A DNA stretch of 64,000 bases from Hortaea werneckii. Its lineage: Eukaryota > Ascomycota > Dothideomycetes > Mycosphaerellales > Teratosphaeriaceae. Where the stretch lies: the NCBI GenBank assembly GCA_037044905.1, contig JBAOKB010000159.1:248001-312000 (forward strand). Reading direction: 5' to 3'. Position numbers and translations under genes: made by a program. The notes under the pieces are model-generated. The model was not told the DNA's origin. It saw only the letters and a program-made list of their open reading frames with translations, and ran no database searches. Numbering within the stretch: position 1 is the first letter of the stretch; every line of letters starts with the position of its first letter. Below are positions 1-11,483 of the stretch, one piece after another.

Positions 1-1208
1 CAAGGTCCGCGGTTAGTGTGACGGCCAGCATGACAAGTGGCATCGCGTCAAGCGTGCCTTCTGCTCAATCAAGTGCGCCCGGCTTGTCTTCTGCGCAGTC
101 GAGTGGAGGCAGCACCGTCATAACAAGCACCGGAACTTCGACTACGGCGTCTTCTGGCTTGTCTTCTCAAGCGCCTACCGCTAGCTCGTCGCCAACATCG
201 CCATCTCCCGCATTGCCAACTTGTCCGTACAGCGATGGCGAGGTCTTTACGGATTACTATGGCTCTCAGTTCTCCATTCAGTGTGACGTCGTCTTCACAG
301 ACCCTATCCTTGACACACAGACCCAGGTGCAACTCTCGGACTGCATCCTTGCTTGTGACAAGTACAACCGCGACAACATTGGCGGCGCGCAATGCCAAGG
401 TGCAAGCTGGATCAGTGGTCAGAGCGAGGACAACTGTTTGATATTTGAGGGCACCACCCCAACACCACGGCCAGGCACTTGGTCGGCGACTTTGATAGCT
501 TATGTTCCAACGCCTCCTGCAGGTGACGGGAACGACACGGTGCCGGAAGAACCCGACCCCATCACGAGCATAGGGAGCATCATCACTCCGAGCACTCAAT
601 ACGGTTGGTCTCATCATGCCTCCATCCCAGAAGACACTGACTAACAGGAAACCACACAGGACCCGACTACACCCCCATCAACCGCCTCGTCACCACAGAA
701 ACTGTAACCGCAACCACCGTCAGCGTCTCCATCGGCGTCTCCTACATCGTCTCCTACATCATCAGCACCGTCGCGGGGGCCACGCAAACCTACATCTCCT
801 ACATCGTCTCGACGGCGACGGCCCCAGGCCCCACGCAAACCCAAACACTCCAACTCGGCGCAGGCGCAACAGCCACCATCTACAACCCAGGCCCCACCGT
901 AACCACGTACGCCGACCGCACCGTCACGCAAACCGCGACGCTCGTTGGCCCGGGCGGCACAGAGACTCTGCGCGAGAGTCTCTACCGCGTTGGTGACGAT
1001 GACCGCGCCGACTGAGACGACTACCGTGTATGTTTTCCCGACGAGTAGCTCGTACTCGAGTTTCTGCCGCTTGTACCCGACCGAGTACCTGAATGGGCGG
1101 GTGCCGGTGAGGAAGGCCAAGCGCGGCATCGAGGGGTTGATGGATATTGGTGGACGTGGCGTTGCTGCGGCGCCTGTGCCGGGGAGTAGGCCGAGAGGGG
1201 TTTTCTAG
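1..1208 (+). CDS. Ser/Thr-rich secreted or cell-wall protein with a PAN/apple-like cysteine module (5' partial)
   Basis: The gene enters from the left edge, so its start is missing. The first visible part is a Ser/Thr/Ala-rich linker of the kind that is heavily O-glycosylated in fungal wall proteins. It is followed at about 220-520 by a cysteine module (CPYSDG, FSIQCDV, DCILACD, CQGASW, DNCLIFEG) resembling fungal apple/PAN-like domains. A 56-nt intron (604-659, CTAAC branch site, CACAG acceptor) joins it to a Thr-rich tail with repeated TETVTATTV-like stretches. The frame then changes once before the stop at 1206-1208. A 64-nt GT..AG intron at 899-962 would give exactly the right phase, but its branch site is poor and the skipped stretch still reads like protein, so an indel is the alternative. 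The cysteine module recurs in the GH128 gene at 28656-31393. Function is not known; location outside the cell or in the wall is inferred. Confidence 0.65.
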
Positions 1209-1709
1209 ATGGGTGTGGGGCGGATAGCATGTTATGGTAGTAGTAGTGGTAGTGTTTGTAATGCCATGAAATTGTTTTTTATTTCTGGCCGAGCGCACGG
1301 TTTCAGCTTCGCAGTAGTGCCTTCGTGGACGGCTGCTGGAGCGCTTTTCATGAAGGCCGGTAGGATACGAGGTAAAGCCTGCGAAAAACATATCTATAAG
1401 GAAATTACGCTTTGTCTATCGCAGCAAAGCGAGATTTGTAGGTCACATGTTGCTGTTCGCGTATTCCGGGTACCCAGCAGACTCTTAAACCATCCTCGAT
1501 CTCATTCTTCATTCGTCGCAGCAATATTTATCCATGTGGCGAGCGCAATGTGTAAATCAATTTCAACGACTCCGTCTTCCTCTGAAACCATGCTCATCAA
1601 CCTCGTCTCCACGCATACGCTTATGCAACTCTGGCTCCGCCCTACTGACCACTCTCATCACAGGTCCACGCCTTGGAGTCTCGTGCCAGTGTCTGAAGCT
1701 CCTGATCTT
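1209..1709. other. Intergenic region
   Basis: Convergent gap between the Ser/Thr-rich gene and the minus-strand remnant. It holds open frames on both strands but none with splice signals or recognisable protein; I see no repeat or RNA gene. Confidence 0.5.
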
Positions 1710-2050
1710 CTAGACGGCGCTTGAAAGCCATTCAATAATCTTCAATGGTCCCCAATGAGCTCTGACATCCGCGTAGGCTTCACTTGGAACTAGCGAATGT
1801 ATTAGCAAAACCGATGGAGGAGAAGAAGTGCATTTCCGACTTACGCTTGTATTTCTCCTGGGTTCGCCAGAGCTTTGGTGGAGTAACGCACATGCGCGCC
1901 TAGGGCAGCATCTTCTAGCCAATGGTGGGTGTAATCCATAGCATAGTGAATCATGCTTTTGGTGTTCAGCCTCTTCCATGAGGTGCTAGATCTTGCATAG
2001 CCGTTTGGAGAGAGGTTCAAGATGCCCACAAGGCCAACCGTAGCCCCCAC
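1710..2050 (-). other. Possible small gene or gene remnant with one intron
   Basis: On the minus strand a clean intron candidate (1790-1854) has a GTAAGT donor, a GCTAAT branch-like site and a CGCTAG acceptor. The exon after it reads PSEAYADVRAHWGPLKIIEW to a stop at 1710-1712. The exon before it reads NTKSMIHYAMDYTHHWLEDA in one frame and KLWRTQEKYK in the next, so joining both parts needs one frame jump near 1870-1890, as in many genes of this window. I do not recognise the product. No good start codon or N-terminus is visible, and the unit ends only about 180 bases downstream of the transcription-factor stop on the same strand. It may be a decayed gene, the last exons of a gene with an unseen start, or chance. 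Confidence 0.3.
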
Positions 2051-2230
2051 CTCATGTCCTCATCACTGTCATGGTGCGCTGACATTAACAACGCGTTCGA
2101 CAGATGCGATGCAGAAGTAGCTCTATTCGCCATCGATATATCATCCAAAACCACATCCCAAGGCCGTCATGACGACCATCTAACCATTCATTCACGCAAG
2201 GTGCACTCTGCAGACAGGATGCCCCCTCGA

Positions 2231-4290
2231 TCAAATATTCGTCTTCGCGAAAGCCTCAACCAAAACGTCCTTCCGCGTCTTATGCATCTCAAGGCTACCG
2301 CCCGAATACCGATCCATAATGTCCATCATACGGGAAATATCGTCCTTGCACTTGGCGAAAATCGGATCGGATTTCGGTGCTGCGGCCTGCCCATCGTCCT
2401 GAGGTAGCGTGGCAAGTAAATGCGCAATAAGCAGGCTCTCTTCGAAAGCGCGGTGCTGGAAGACCCACCAGACGCCGGCCTCGGTCTCGAACAGGCCCCA
2501 GAGTTTGAAGAAGGCCCAGACGGCTTCGTGGGCGGCTTCGAGCGCGGCTTTGACGTTGGCGGACACGCCGGCGCTTTCGTTCTCGGAGGCATGGAGGAGC
2601 ATTAGGCAGTGGAAGTAGTTCGATGTGAGGAAGAGGTTCTGTCGTACAGCTCGGGGGTGCACGGTGGATTGCTGTTGGAGGGCGCTGTAGTCCAGCATTG
2701 TCAGGAAGGGAGGGAAGGTTTTATATAAGCGGCGAAAAGATGCGATGAGGGAGTCTTTGTGGCGTGGGCTGTTGGCAAGAGGTAGAGAGAGGGAGCAGGG
2801 CGATGAGAGGTTCTCCTGGACGAGGTTGCCGAGATGCCACATGCACCGGATGAAGGCTACGTCGCTTTTCATCGTTTCCGTGTCGACGATATGGTGTGGT
2901 TGAGGCGGTGCTAATGGGACATGCTGCTGAGGGGCGATGACATTGATGCTCATTAGGTTCTCCACTCGCGAGTGTGTCCCTAAGCAAGTGTCTAGGCCGT
3001 CCAAAGAGAGCTCGTTTTCGTCTGTGAGAGAGTCTGCAGGTACATCGCTGTGGGTCGCCGTAGGCGGCAGCTTAAGTAGTACTGTAAGGAAGGTATCCTG
3101 GAAGAACACGGCCTGCCAGAGCTTCCGCCGCTGTTGTTTCTCCAACACAGATGCCTCGGGAACGACGATGTCCGGGTCCCGGTGAAGACGCATGGCGTAT
3201 GCTTGCCGAAGGTGTATCCCGGCCCAGGCATAAGCGTCAGAAGCATGGTTGTCATTCATGAGGAAGTAAGCCATCAGAAGCATCGCCTGTATTGCTCTCA
3301 TGGACGTGCGGTTGAGGTAGGAATATACTCGTAGAGCTTGGTTGGCCGCAGAGCAGTAGAACTCGGCTGAAGAAGACCGTTCCGCATATGAAGGGAACTG
3401 CATGAACTGCGTGCCAAGCGCATACATCGCGTAGTGCAATGCTATGAAAGAAGCATCGCTTGCCCCTTTCTCCTCCGGCGACAAGGCCCAAAAGCGCTCG
3501 TAGTCGGCATAGAAGGATCGGCGGTGCAGAAAAGGGTAGACTGGATCTACGACCTCAAAATATCTTGCGATGAGGATATCGGCTTGCTCCTTTGATGGCA
3601 AAACGCTAATGACCTCCGGTAAGCCTCCTTGGCAAGTCCAGTAATTGCTGAAAGGATGCGTTTGACCAACTCCGAAGACGTTTGAGGGAGAGGAGGTTGA
3701 AAATGGCATGTTGGAAAGTAAGAATGGAGAGGATCCATTGGAAGACATCGACTTGCGATGAGCCCTGTTCTCAATCGTAGCCCAGCCATTGTCCGCAGGT
3801 ATCGGGGAGACGGCACCAGAGGATGTGCTGGTCTTCCTGATCTTGCTTGGCGGTGCGGTCACCCTACGCTTGTTTTTGGTTACGTTATTTCGATCTGCTG
3901 AAGCTATGAGGTTTGCCACCTGGTGAGATAAGTCAGAGGCGAAGGCATTGCACACATAAGTGAGATTAGACATACCGCAGTATATTCGCATGCACTCTGT
4001 CGCTTTACGCAGGCAAGACATGGTCGTGCTCGATCACACTTTGTCTTGCGTTCAACACATTCCAAGCATGACAGGGTCGGTTTGTTCCGTTTCTGCTTTG
4101 GCTTCGAAAGGGCGTCACCGCCGTCGGCTGGCGTGCTGCTCTCTTCACTTTTGACAGCGGAAGGGGAAGAAGTGTTGAGGTGGTGACTGGTTGTTGGAGG
4201 AATGATATCAGGCCCGCCAACGACTGCGCTTGGGGATGGACCGAACGTCGGACTCGTCCCGAGACTTGGTGATCCTTGTGTGACTTGCAT
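2231..4290 (-). CDS. Zn2Cys6 fungal-specific transcription factor
   Basis: Two exons (4290-3976 and 3919-2231) around a 56-nt intron with GTATGT donor and CACCAG acceptor, both in phase 0, give about 667 residues. A canonical binuclear zinc cluster lies at residues 75-101 (Cys75, 78, 85, 91, 94, 101; C-x2-C-x6-C-x5-C-x2-C-x6-C), preceded by a basic KPKQKRNK stretch. The splice falls four residues after the last cysteine. From about residue 190 the protein matches the Fungal_trans middle homology region (YFEVVDPVYPFLHRRSF, then LRQAYAMRLHRDP and RRKLWQAVFFQD). Proteins of this class bind CGG-type half sites in the nucleus, usually as dimers. The frame is open up to 4500 with an earlier ATG, but that extension looks like untranslated sequence, so I chose the ATG at 4290. 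The target pathway cannot be read from the sequence. Confidence 0.88.
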
Positions 4291-5940
4291 CACTGTGGTA
4301 GCCTGCAGGCCACCCAGAAGGCTGGCTCTAATGGATGGGCCTGGAAATAGTGAGGATGCGTTAAAGCCGCAAGGAAATACAGAACGGGATAGGCTCGGCG
4401 CAGGATCCGTCCGGGTCAGGTCGCACGCTGGTTGCTGGGATCTACAGACGCAGACTAGAGTTGGCGCTGCAGCTATGGAGTCACTTTGGCGGATGCGCAA
4501 TATCTTTCACGATGTCGCCTTCTGTGATAGTATGGAGAAGGCATTGCGCCTCTCGCACCCGGAAACACCGTGGTAAGGAGAAAACCTATTTCCTGGTCTG
4601 CTGTTCCCCTCATCGCGGAAGCTTCCGTAAGCCTTCCGGACTCCGGAGGCTAGCCCGCCCAAGTTCGCCTATGTCCTGTGCTGTCTACATTAGTAGGTAC
4701 AGTAGTACAGTACCCCATCGTGCCGCCTGTAATAACACTACCGGGCACTGTCAAGTTATTGAGTTGTCGGACAAACATATGATCCTCATGGACTTCCTAT
4801 CGTACAGAAAGTGACATTAGATGTAGTTGCCAAAATTGGCTGTGAGATTATGTAAGCCGTCGTAATATCACCGTGGCTGCATCTGAGGAACTTGAAGTCA
4901 TCAATATGTACATAGTAGCATGAAGTGTCGTTGATGACGGTCCCGGTCATTATCCCTTCAATCTCACGCAGACCGCAGTAATATTACCGCCGATGCACCT
5001 GCGCAAGAAGTCATCAATAGCATTACCGGTCTCAATGACTCCCCTTGCTTTTGGACAAAGCAAATTGGGCGCAAATGGAGAAGTAAATGTGGCGTTGTGT
5101 TCCATGTTCTCATGCAAGCATCTGCTTAAAAACTCATGCCGTTGGCTTTGCCTCGCGAGTGAACGAGTGGTTGAGGAGTGACCAGAATACGATGGATCAT
5201 GACTTTTGTGCAAGGCGCTGGCCATGTCAACCCAACGTCTTGATGCTTCGCTGTCACACGACGAACGTGATCCGAGAGCACCAAGGCTTAAAACCTTCGC
5301 TTTTCGAGTTGCGGTCTTTGTCGAAGAAGGGCGCTGCAACAACGTATCATATGTAGACGTTAATTCAATAAAAAAGATGAGAAGTAATAGATTAGCCACC
5401 CTCAAAGAGGAAGGTTTGTCCCTGCAGCGCGGCTTTGGGAATTGATTGATGATTCGACGCAAACTCGGCACTCACCCGACCGGGAGATGCATAAAGCAAG
5501 AGGCATGAGGAGAAGTCGAGAGATCGCAGAGTGAATTCTCAGTGAATAAGCGGAGATATGCAGTGACTTTCATCCAGGCCGCGTTGGATTGTCCACATGG
5601 CAAACAGAATGTTGATGAACTGATAAGAGATAGAGCCGAGCGGTGAGGGTCTAGCGGGCAGCGGGCACCCACCAAATCGAAGGTGAGCGTCATATCTCGA
5701 AGAATCTTAAACGCCCCGCCAAGCACCAGCGCATGCAAATCTCTTGTACCTGGAAACTCTCTCAGTCGGCGGTCTGACGGAGTTACAACATTTTTCACGC
5801 GTCGCGCTCTAGCACGCCTCACATCACCCGCACTTTCAACCATTCCCATTCACCTACCTTATTACACCACCTTCCCTCCGATCGCACCCCACCATCCACG
5901 TTTGCTTGACTAGACCTCACCAGAAAAAAGAAACAACAGC
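4291..5940. other. Long intergenic region with a diverged duplicated segment
   Basis: About 1.65 kb between divergent genes (the zinc-cluster factor and hsp88), so it must hold both promoters. An open frame on the minus strand (about 4950-5471) lacks a convincing ATG and resembles no family I know. Two related segments of about 45 bases occur at 4862-4906 and 4978-5019. The stretch from about 5300 to 5420 is AT-richer than its surroundings. CT-rich sequence before 5941 is typical of a fungal promoter; I could not find a clear heat-shock element. Confidence 0.45.
4862..5019. repeat. Diverged direct duplication, two copies about 115 bases apart
   Basis: The segment beginning GTAATATCACCGTGG at 4862 recurs as GTAATATTACCGCCG at 4978. 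Both end GAAGTCATCAATA. By eye there are seven mismatches over 42 aligned bases plus one 3-base gap. On the minus strand both copies read as related peptides (IDDF..LRC..GDIT and IDDFLRRCIGGNIT), so they could be remnants of duplicated coding sequence. Confidence 0.5.
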
Positions 5941-8389
5941 ATGTCGGTCGTAGGACTGGACTTTGGCACGCAGAATGCTGTGATTGCCGTCGCCCGCAAC
6001 AAGGGCGTCGACGTCGTCACCAATGAGGTCTCCAACCGGGCCACGCCGTCCATGGTCAGCTTCAGCCCAAGATGTCGATTCCTCGGCGAAGGCGCAAAGA
6101 CTCAAGAGGTGTCCAACATGAAGAACACCGTCGCCTCGCTCACACGTCTGGCCGGCCGCTCGTTACAAGACCCCGATGTCGCCATCGAGCAGGAATACGT
6201 ATCGGCGCCTTTGGTGGATGTGAACGGCCAGGTTGGCGCCGAGGTCAACTACCTGGGCAAGAAGGAGAAGTTCACCGCCACACAGCTGTGCGCCATGTTC
6301 TTGACCCGGGCCAAGCAGACCGCCACCGCGGAGCTCAGGCTCCCTGTCAACGACATGGTCATCAGCGTGCCGGCCTGGTATAGCGACCAGCAGAGGAGGG
6401 CGATCCTGGACGCCGCAGAGATCGCAGGGATCAAGGTGCTGAGGTTGATCAACGAGACGACCGCAACCGCGCTTGGTTACGGTATCACCAAGCTGGAGCT
6501 GCCTGGCCCAGAGGAGAAGCCTCGGAGAACAATGTTCGTCGACATCGGCCACAGCAACTACACCGCATCCATCTGCGAGTTCCGCAAGGGCGAGCTGAAG
6601 GTCGTCTCCACCGCATACGACCGACACTTTGGTGGCCGTAACTTCGACAAGGCTATCATGGACCACTTCCGCACTGAGTGGCAAGAGAAGTACAAGATCG
6701 ATATCTACTCCAACCCTAAGGCGCGCGTGAGGGCGGCTGCTGCTGTCGAGAAGCTGAAGAAGGTGCTGTCTGCCAACGCTGCCGCACCTATCAGCGTCGA
6801 GTCGATCATGGAGGACAAGGACGTGTCCGGTTTCCTCAAGCGTGACGAGCTGGAGAACCTGATGAAGCCTCTGCTTGAGCGCTGCACGAAGCCTCTTGAG
6901 CAGGCCCTGGCAGACGCCAAGCTGAAGCAGGAGGACATTGACTTCGTCGAGCTGGTCGGCGGTACCTCCCGTGTCCCTGCCCTCAAGCAGGCCGTGACCG
7001 ACTTCTTCGGCGGCAAGACCCTGAACTTCACCCTGAACGCCGACGAGGCCATTGCCCGTGGCTGCGCATTCAGCTGCGCCATTCTGTCCCCCGTTTTCCG
7101 TGTCCGTGACTTCAGCGTTCAGGATGTTGTCAACTACCCGATCGAATTTACCTGGGAGAAGTCACCAGACATTCCGGACGAGGACACCAGCCTGACTGTC
7201 TTCAACCGTGGCAACGCCATGCCTTCAACCAAGATCTTGACCTTCTACCGAAAGCAGCCATTCGACCTTGAGGCCAAGTACGCCAAGCCTGACATGCTGC
7301 CAGGCAAGATGAACCCCTGGATCGGCCGTTTCAGCGTCAAGGGCGTCAAGGCTGACAACAAGGACGACTTCATGATCTGCAAGCTGAAGGCAAGACTGAA
7401 TCTGCACGGTGTGCTTAACGTCGAGCAGGGATACTACGTGGAGGAGCAGGAGGTTGAGGAGCCCGTGCCAGAGAAGGAGGGCGAGAAGAACGCTGATGTG
7501 AGTACTGATTCTGCTGTTGGTTCTGCGTCTGTTTCGAATCGTAAAGAGCGGGAAGGCGAAGACTTTGAGGCTTCTGAATTCTCAACCGAACGAACTGATA
7601 CAGAGCGTGCGGCCAAACGCGCTAAGACTGAACCGTCGCTGACTTCAAAACAGGCGATGGAGACCGACGACAAGGCCGCCAACGGCGAGGCCAAGCCCCC
7701 CGCGCAGAAGACCCGCAAGGTCAAGAAGCAGGTCCGCAAGGGCGACCTGCCCATCTCGTCTGGCACCGCTTCGCTCACGGACGAGATCAAGAACCAATAC
7801 GCCGAGCAAGAAGGCCAGATGATCAGCCAGGACAAGCTCGTCGCCGACACCGAGGAGCGCAAGAACGAGCTCGAGTCCGAGATCTACAGCACGCGGAACA
7901 AGGTCGACGAGCCGTACGAGTCGAACGGCTACGCCGAGTTCTGCAGCGAGGAGGAGAAGGCTGCCATCAAGGACAAGTGCGAGAAGCTCGAGGTAAGTCA
8001 TCACCACAACATCCCCTGCGAAGCAATAACATATCCGCTAACGTTGCACACAGGACTGGATCTACGACGACGGCGACGACGCAACCAAGGCGCAATACGT
8101 CGCGAAGCTGGAAGAGCTCCGCGCGACCGCCGGCCCCGTGGTCCAGCGCTTCAACGACAAGCGCATGGAGGAGGAGGAGACGCGACGGAAGGCGGCCGAG
8201 GAGGCCGCCGCGGCCAAGCGCGCAGAGGAGGAGGCGGCAAAGCAGGCCGCAGAGGAGCAGCGCCAGGCGGCCGAAGCGGCCAAGAAGCTGCAAGAACAGC
8301 AGAACGCTAATAAGCCGGACGAGGAGATGAAGGATGCGCCTGCGGACGCCGAGGGCGAGAAGCCGGCGAATGTCGAGGAGGCTTCTTAA
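5941..8389 (+). CDS. hsp88: Hsp110-family chaperone Hsp88 (Sse1-like), cytosolic nucleotide exchange factor for Hsp70
   Basis: The start is the ATG at 5941, opening with VVGLDFGTQNAVIAVARNKG, the Hsp110 version of the Hsp70 phosphate-binding loop. The ATPase-like domain spans about residues 1-385 and carries MFVDIGHSNYTAS and ELVGGTSRVP. A beta domain follows, then a long Glu/Lys/Ala-rich C-terminal coil. Hsp110 proteins release ADP from Hsp70 and help dissolve aggregates. I read three exons: 5941-7497, 7654-7992 and 8054-8389, giving 743 residues, close to the family length of about 700. The second intron (61 nt, GTAAGT..CACACAG) is clear. The first (156 nt, GTGAGT, CTGAC, AAACAG) is unusual because it is a multiple of three and free of stops, so retaining it would give a 795-residue form. 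Its codon third positions are T/A-rich unlike the flanking exons, which supports intron status. Confidence 0.93.
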
Positions 8390-8995
8390 GAAGATGAAAA
8401 AGCAAGCGTTTGATGTTGATTTCTCGTAATGAGGGATGAAAATAAAAAGAATGGGAATTATGATGACACTTGTTTCACGCGTACGCAAAAAATGCATAGA
8501 CTTGTGGCGCTTCGAGCGTTTTGTGTTGGTTGTGCGCGAAATGAAAACAGAAATTCTTGTTGTTGGTAGGCATAGCGAAGGATCAAAATTCTTTTATTTA
8601 CTTCTCTTGAGGAATCATTTGACCGGCTGCCTTCTTCTTCTTCTTCTTCTTCTTCTTCTTCTTCCTCTTCTGGCGATTTTCGTGCAGCATACTCTAGGAA
8701 TACGTTTTATCCTCAATTGTCGTTGACCATGTCCCAGTAACCTTCAGCATTGGCGTTCTGTTAATACTGCCTGAACGTGATTCACTTCTTTCTTTCGCTT
8801 TCTTAAAAAATAAAAAAAGAAAAAAAAAACACTGCAGCAATAGGTTGTGTAAGGAAGCTGTAATTGAGAGGAGAAGCGGGGGGGGAAAAAGAAAAAGAAA
8901 AGAAAAGAACAGGGAAAATCGTCTGACGATTCTTGAACAATTCAAAATAAATAATGGTGGATTCGTTGGTCAATGTCTATAGAAAAGAATCTCCA
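8390..8995. other. Convergent intergenic region with low-complexity tracts
   Basis: Shared 3' region of hsp88 and the GH28 gene. It contains a (CTT)n run at about 8631-8664, a T/C-rich block, and an A-rich block at about 8800-8920. No gene is visible. Confidence 0.6.
8631..8664 (+). repeat. (CTT)n microsatellite
   Basis: An uninterrupted CTT trinucleotide run of about eleven copies in the 3' region of hsp88. Confidence 0.9.
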
Positions 8996-10636
8996 CTACC
9001 TCGAGTTCTCCTCCCAGATGGGTCCGGTGCAATTGAAGCCCTATCAAGAGTCAGAATTAGCAAACAAGATTCCATAGCCTCTGCCTTTGGGAGAAGACGT
9101 TAGGTGGATTTCGTAGGGAACTTACAGTCGGGTCAACGACGCTATCGCAGAGATACTGATCCGGATGCGTGCCATTAACCGTATCGACAATCCCGCCTAC
9201 ACCTTCGATCCTGAGTCCCGTGCAGGGCGATGCACCGCTACACTGCATATCGCCAATGACATCGCTAGTAGTCGTCCCGTTCCAGTTCAAAATCGAAAGG
9301 TCGCGGATGTTGAACTCGGAAGTATCGCAGTTGCCGCTGGCGGAGTTGTAGCTGGTGCACTGCGTGATGGCGAAGATGCCGCTGGCGTTGATGAGGTTGA
9401 AGTTCTCAAAGGTCATGTTGGCGGCGTAGCCATGGCCGCCGCCGCCGCCGTTGGGTGGGTAGCCCGAGTGTACGCCCTGTCCAGGTCTTGACGTACACGC
9501 CGTACCGCATGTTGTTGATCTCGATGTTGCGGGCGGTCAGGTTCTCGACGACTTCGAAGCGGTCGTGGTATTGGCCGATGCTGCCAATGGCGACCTAGAA
9601 GGAGAAGTTAGAGAGCCGAACGTGACCCCTAATGTGAAGTCTGATGAAGAACCTACGCCGAGACCAGTGTAGAACTTGCAGTCCTCGATCAGGATATTAG
9701 TACTGTTTGCCTTGGCACTGATGAGTCATCTCCGTTATCTACCGTCCAACGCCTGAACGTGATGTTGTCAGAGTAGATAGTATCCGCACCGTCAGTATTC
9801 AACGAGAGAACTCGAAGCCGACCGCACGTTTCTGATCAGTACTGTTGACGTAGATGTCCTCCAGCAAGAGATCATGGCTGTGGATAACAGTCATAGTCCA
9901 CATCTGAGACTGCACGAAACGCAAGCCAGAAAAGTAGCTGTCGCTTGTGCCGGTAATGGTGATCTGGTGAGGTCTTCCGGGGTAGTTGTTCGTTCCGTTG
10001 ACGAAATCGTACCAGCTAGTCATGTAAGCTAAAGTGCTGTTGCATTGACATTTGGAAAGGATCGCGACTCACGTTTGACCATTACCGTCCAAAGTTCCAT
10101 AGCCATTACCAGTCCACTTAACATTCTCTCCTCCAAAAAGCCAAGCCTGAACGCTTCGTTAGATCTGCCACTTCCACGACTTTAGATGAGGAACTTACAG
10201 AGCTCTGGTTCTGATAACCAACGGGCAAAGAATGGTTAAGCCAATAAGGCAAGTCGCTGTTATCCCAGGACAAAGTCCCCTGCAAATCAACATCGACATT
10301 GCAGAGACCAGTCGTGTTCATGACTTGCTTTATATTGTATGTCTCATTCTTGAAAATCACTTTGCCGGTTTCAGAGCCAGAGTTGTGACCACAGCGGGCG
10401 AAAGCATCCAGAATAGCTGGAGAAGAGTCGTCCGCAGAAGCCTCAACAACACAGACAGGACCATGGTGGCCATGCTCCCATGGACCATGAGGCGAGGAAG
10501 GAGGACCCCATTCACCATCATGATGTTCGCCGGCATAGCCGCCTTCATGATGGCCTCCCCAGCCTGGAACAGCAGCCGGAGAAGCGAGGGAAGAAAGAAC
10601 AGGCACAGAGAGTGCCGCGAGCAAAGTCCTGATCAT
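8996..10636 (-). CDS. GH28 exopolygalacturonase (pectin degradation), secreted
   Basis: The start at 10636 (MIRTLLAALSVPVLSSLASP) gives a signal peptide; the longer open frame upstream would bury it. Five exons are readable: 10636-10199, 10146-10073, 10015-9657, 9594-9126 and 9040-8996, with introns of 52, 57, 62 and 85 nt. GH28 landmarks appear in order: GNGYGTLDGNGQ, NTDGADT, GDD, VAIGSIGQ and RYGVYVKTW. The catalytic aspartates (NTD and GDD), the GxxxGS-type loop and the RxK-like motif are therefore all present. VAIGSIGQ rather than GHGxSxGS, together with the His/Gly-rich N-terminus, points to the exo-acting branch, which removes galacturonate from pectin chain ends. Three frame jumps (about 9800, 9727 and 9478) interrupt otherwise perfect family sequence. 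Each is repaired by one extra base and I treat them as probable sequence errors, although a young pseudogene cannot be excluded here because the enzyme is dispensable. Confidence 0.85.
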
Positions 10637-11483
10637 CTTGGGCGCAATCCGTGACAAGAGCGAAAGCAGAGGGGGGGAAAGCGAGGAATGCCGAGCCGAA
10701 TCCAAGGCTTGGGAAAAGGCTTACCTGGACTTCTTATGTCCTCGCTTCCCACCTACACATCGGTCTTTGGCATACCTGACCTACTACTCCACAAGAAGAA
10801 TGCAGAGAATGGAACGGTGCCACTGTAGGGGCAAAGACGATGTCATACCGCCATCCCGCAAGTCGGAGTGGATTCTTGCCTTCCTAGGAAATGATAATAG
10901 TAGATCGTCTTCGCATTTCACCTCCCGAAGACGTTTGCCGCCCGCCACGAGTTGGAATCACGAGTCGAGCACACTATGTGTGGACGTGGAGGCCCGCAAG
11001 AGTGGATACAGCCGAGAAACATGGAGTGAAGTCGGGTGAGGAGGAGGAACCAATGACGTGAGACTTTTGGCCCTTGGCCTTTTGGAATGCCGACGCCGGA
11101 CATCTTCCGAAACTATCTGCAGCCTTTCGGCGTTTGGAGATTTGGGGGGTTCCCAAGAGCAGTAGGAGGAAAAAAAAAAGGCCCACAGACGAAGGAATCT
11201 CGGGTCTAATCCATGTGCGCGAGGATCACGTACGACAGGGCAAAGAGCATCATCAGTGTTCTAATCAAGTCAGCCAACGCAGATACCGACAAGGCTTCAA
11301 CTGTCTTCAAACCCCTCCATGAACACTCAGACTTCAAGTCTAAGAATGCACATTCAGATAGAATATCTGGCAAACCTAGACAAGAATCTCAAACCAAAAC
11401 CTCTCACACCATTTCCTCACACAAACCCATCATCTCCACAACATCCCAACCCTCTCTAGCTCCCCAAACACCTCCTTACCCGC
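10637..11483. other. Intergenic region
   Basis: Promoter side of the GH28 gene and 3' side of the GYF gene (tandem on the minus strand). The stretch 11270-11480 is CA/CT-rich. No gene, repeat or RNA is recognisable. Confidence 0.5.

Noticed and set aside
69..617. Long antisense open frame over the first gene
   Set aside because: It is a mirror of the Ser/Thr-rich coding strand; Arg-rich antisense frames are expected there.
5680..5940. Heat-shock element in the hsp88 promoter
   Set aside because: CTCGAAGAATCTTA is suggestive, but no proper alternating nGAAn/nTTCn triplet was found.
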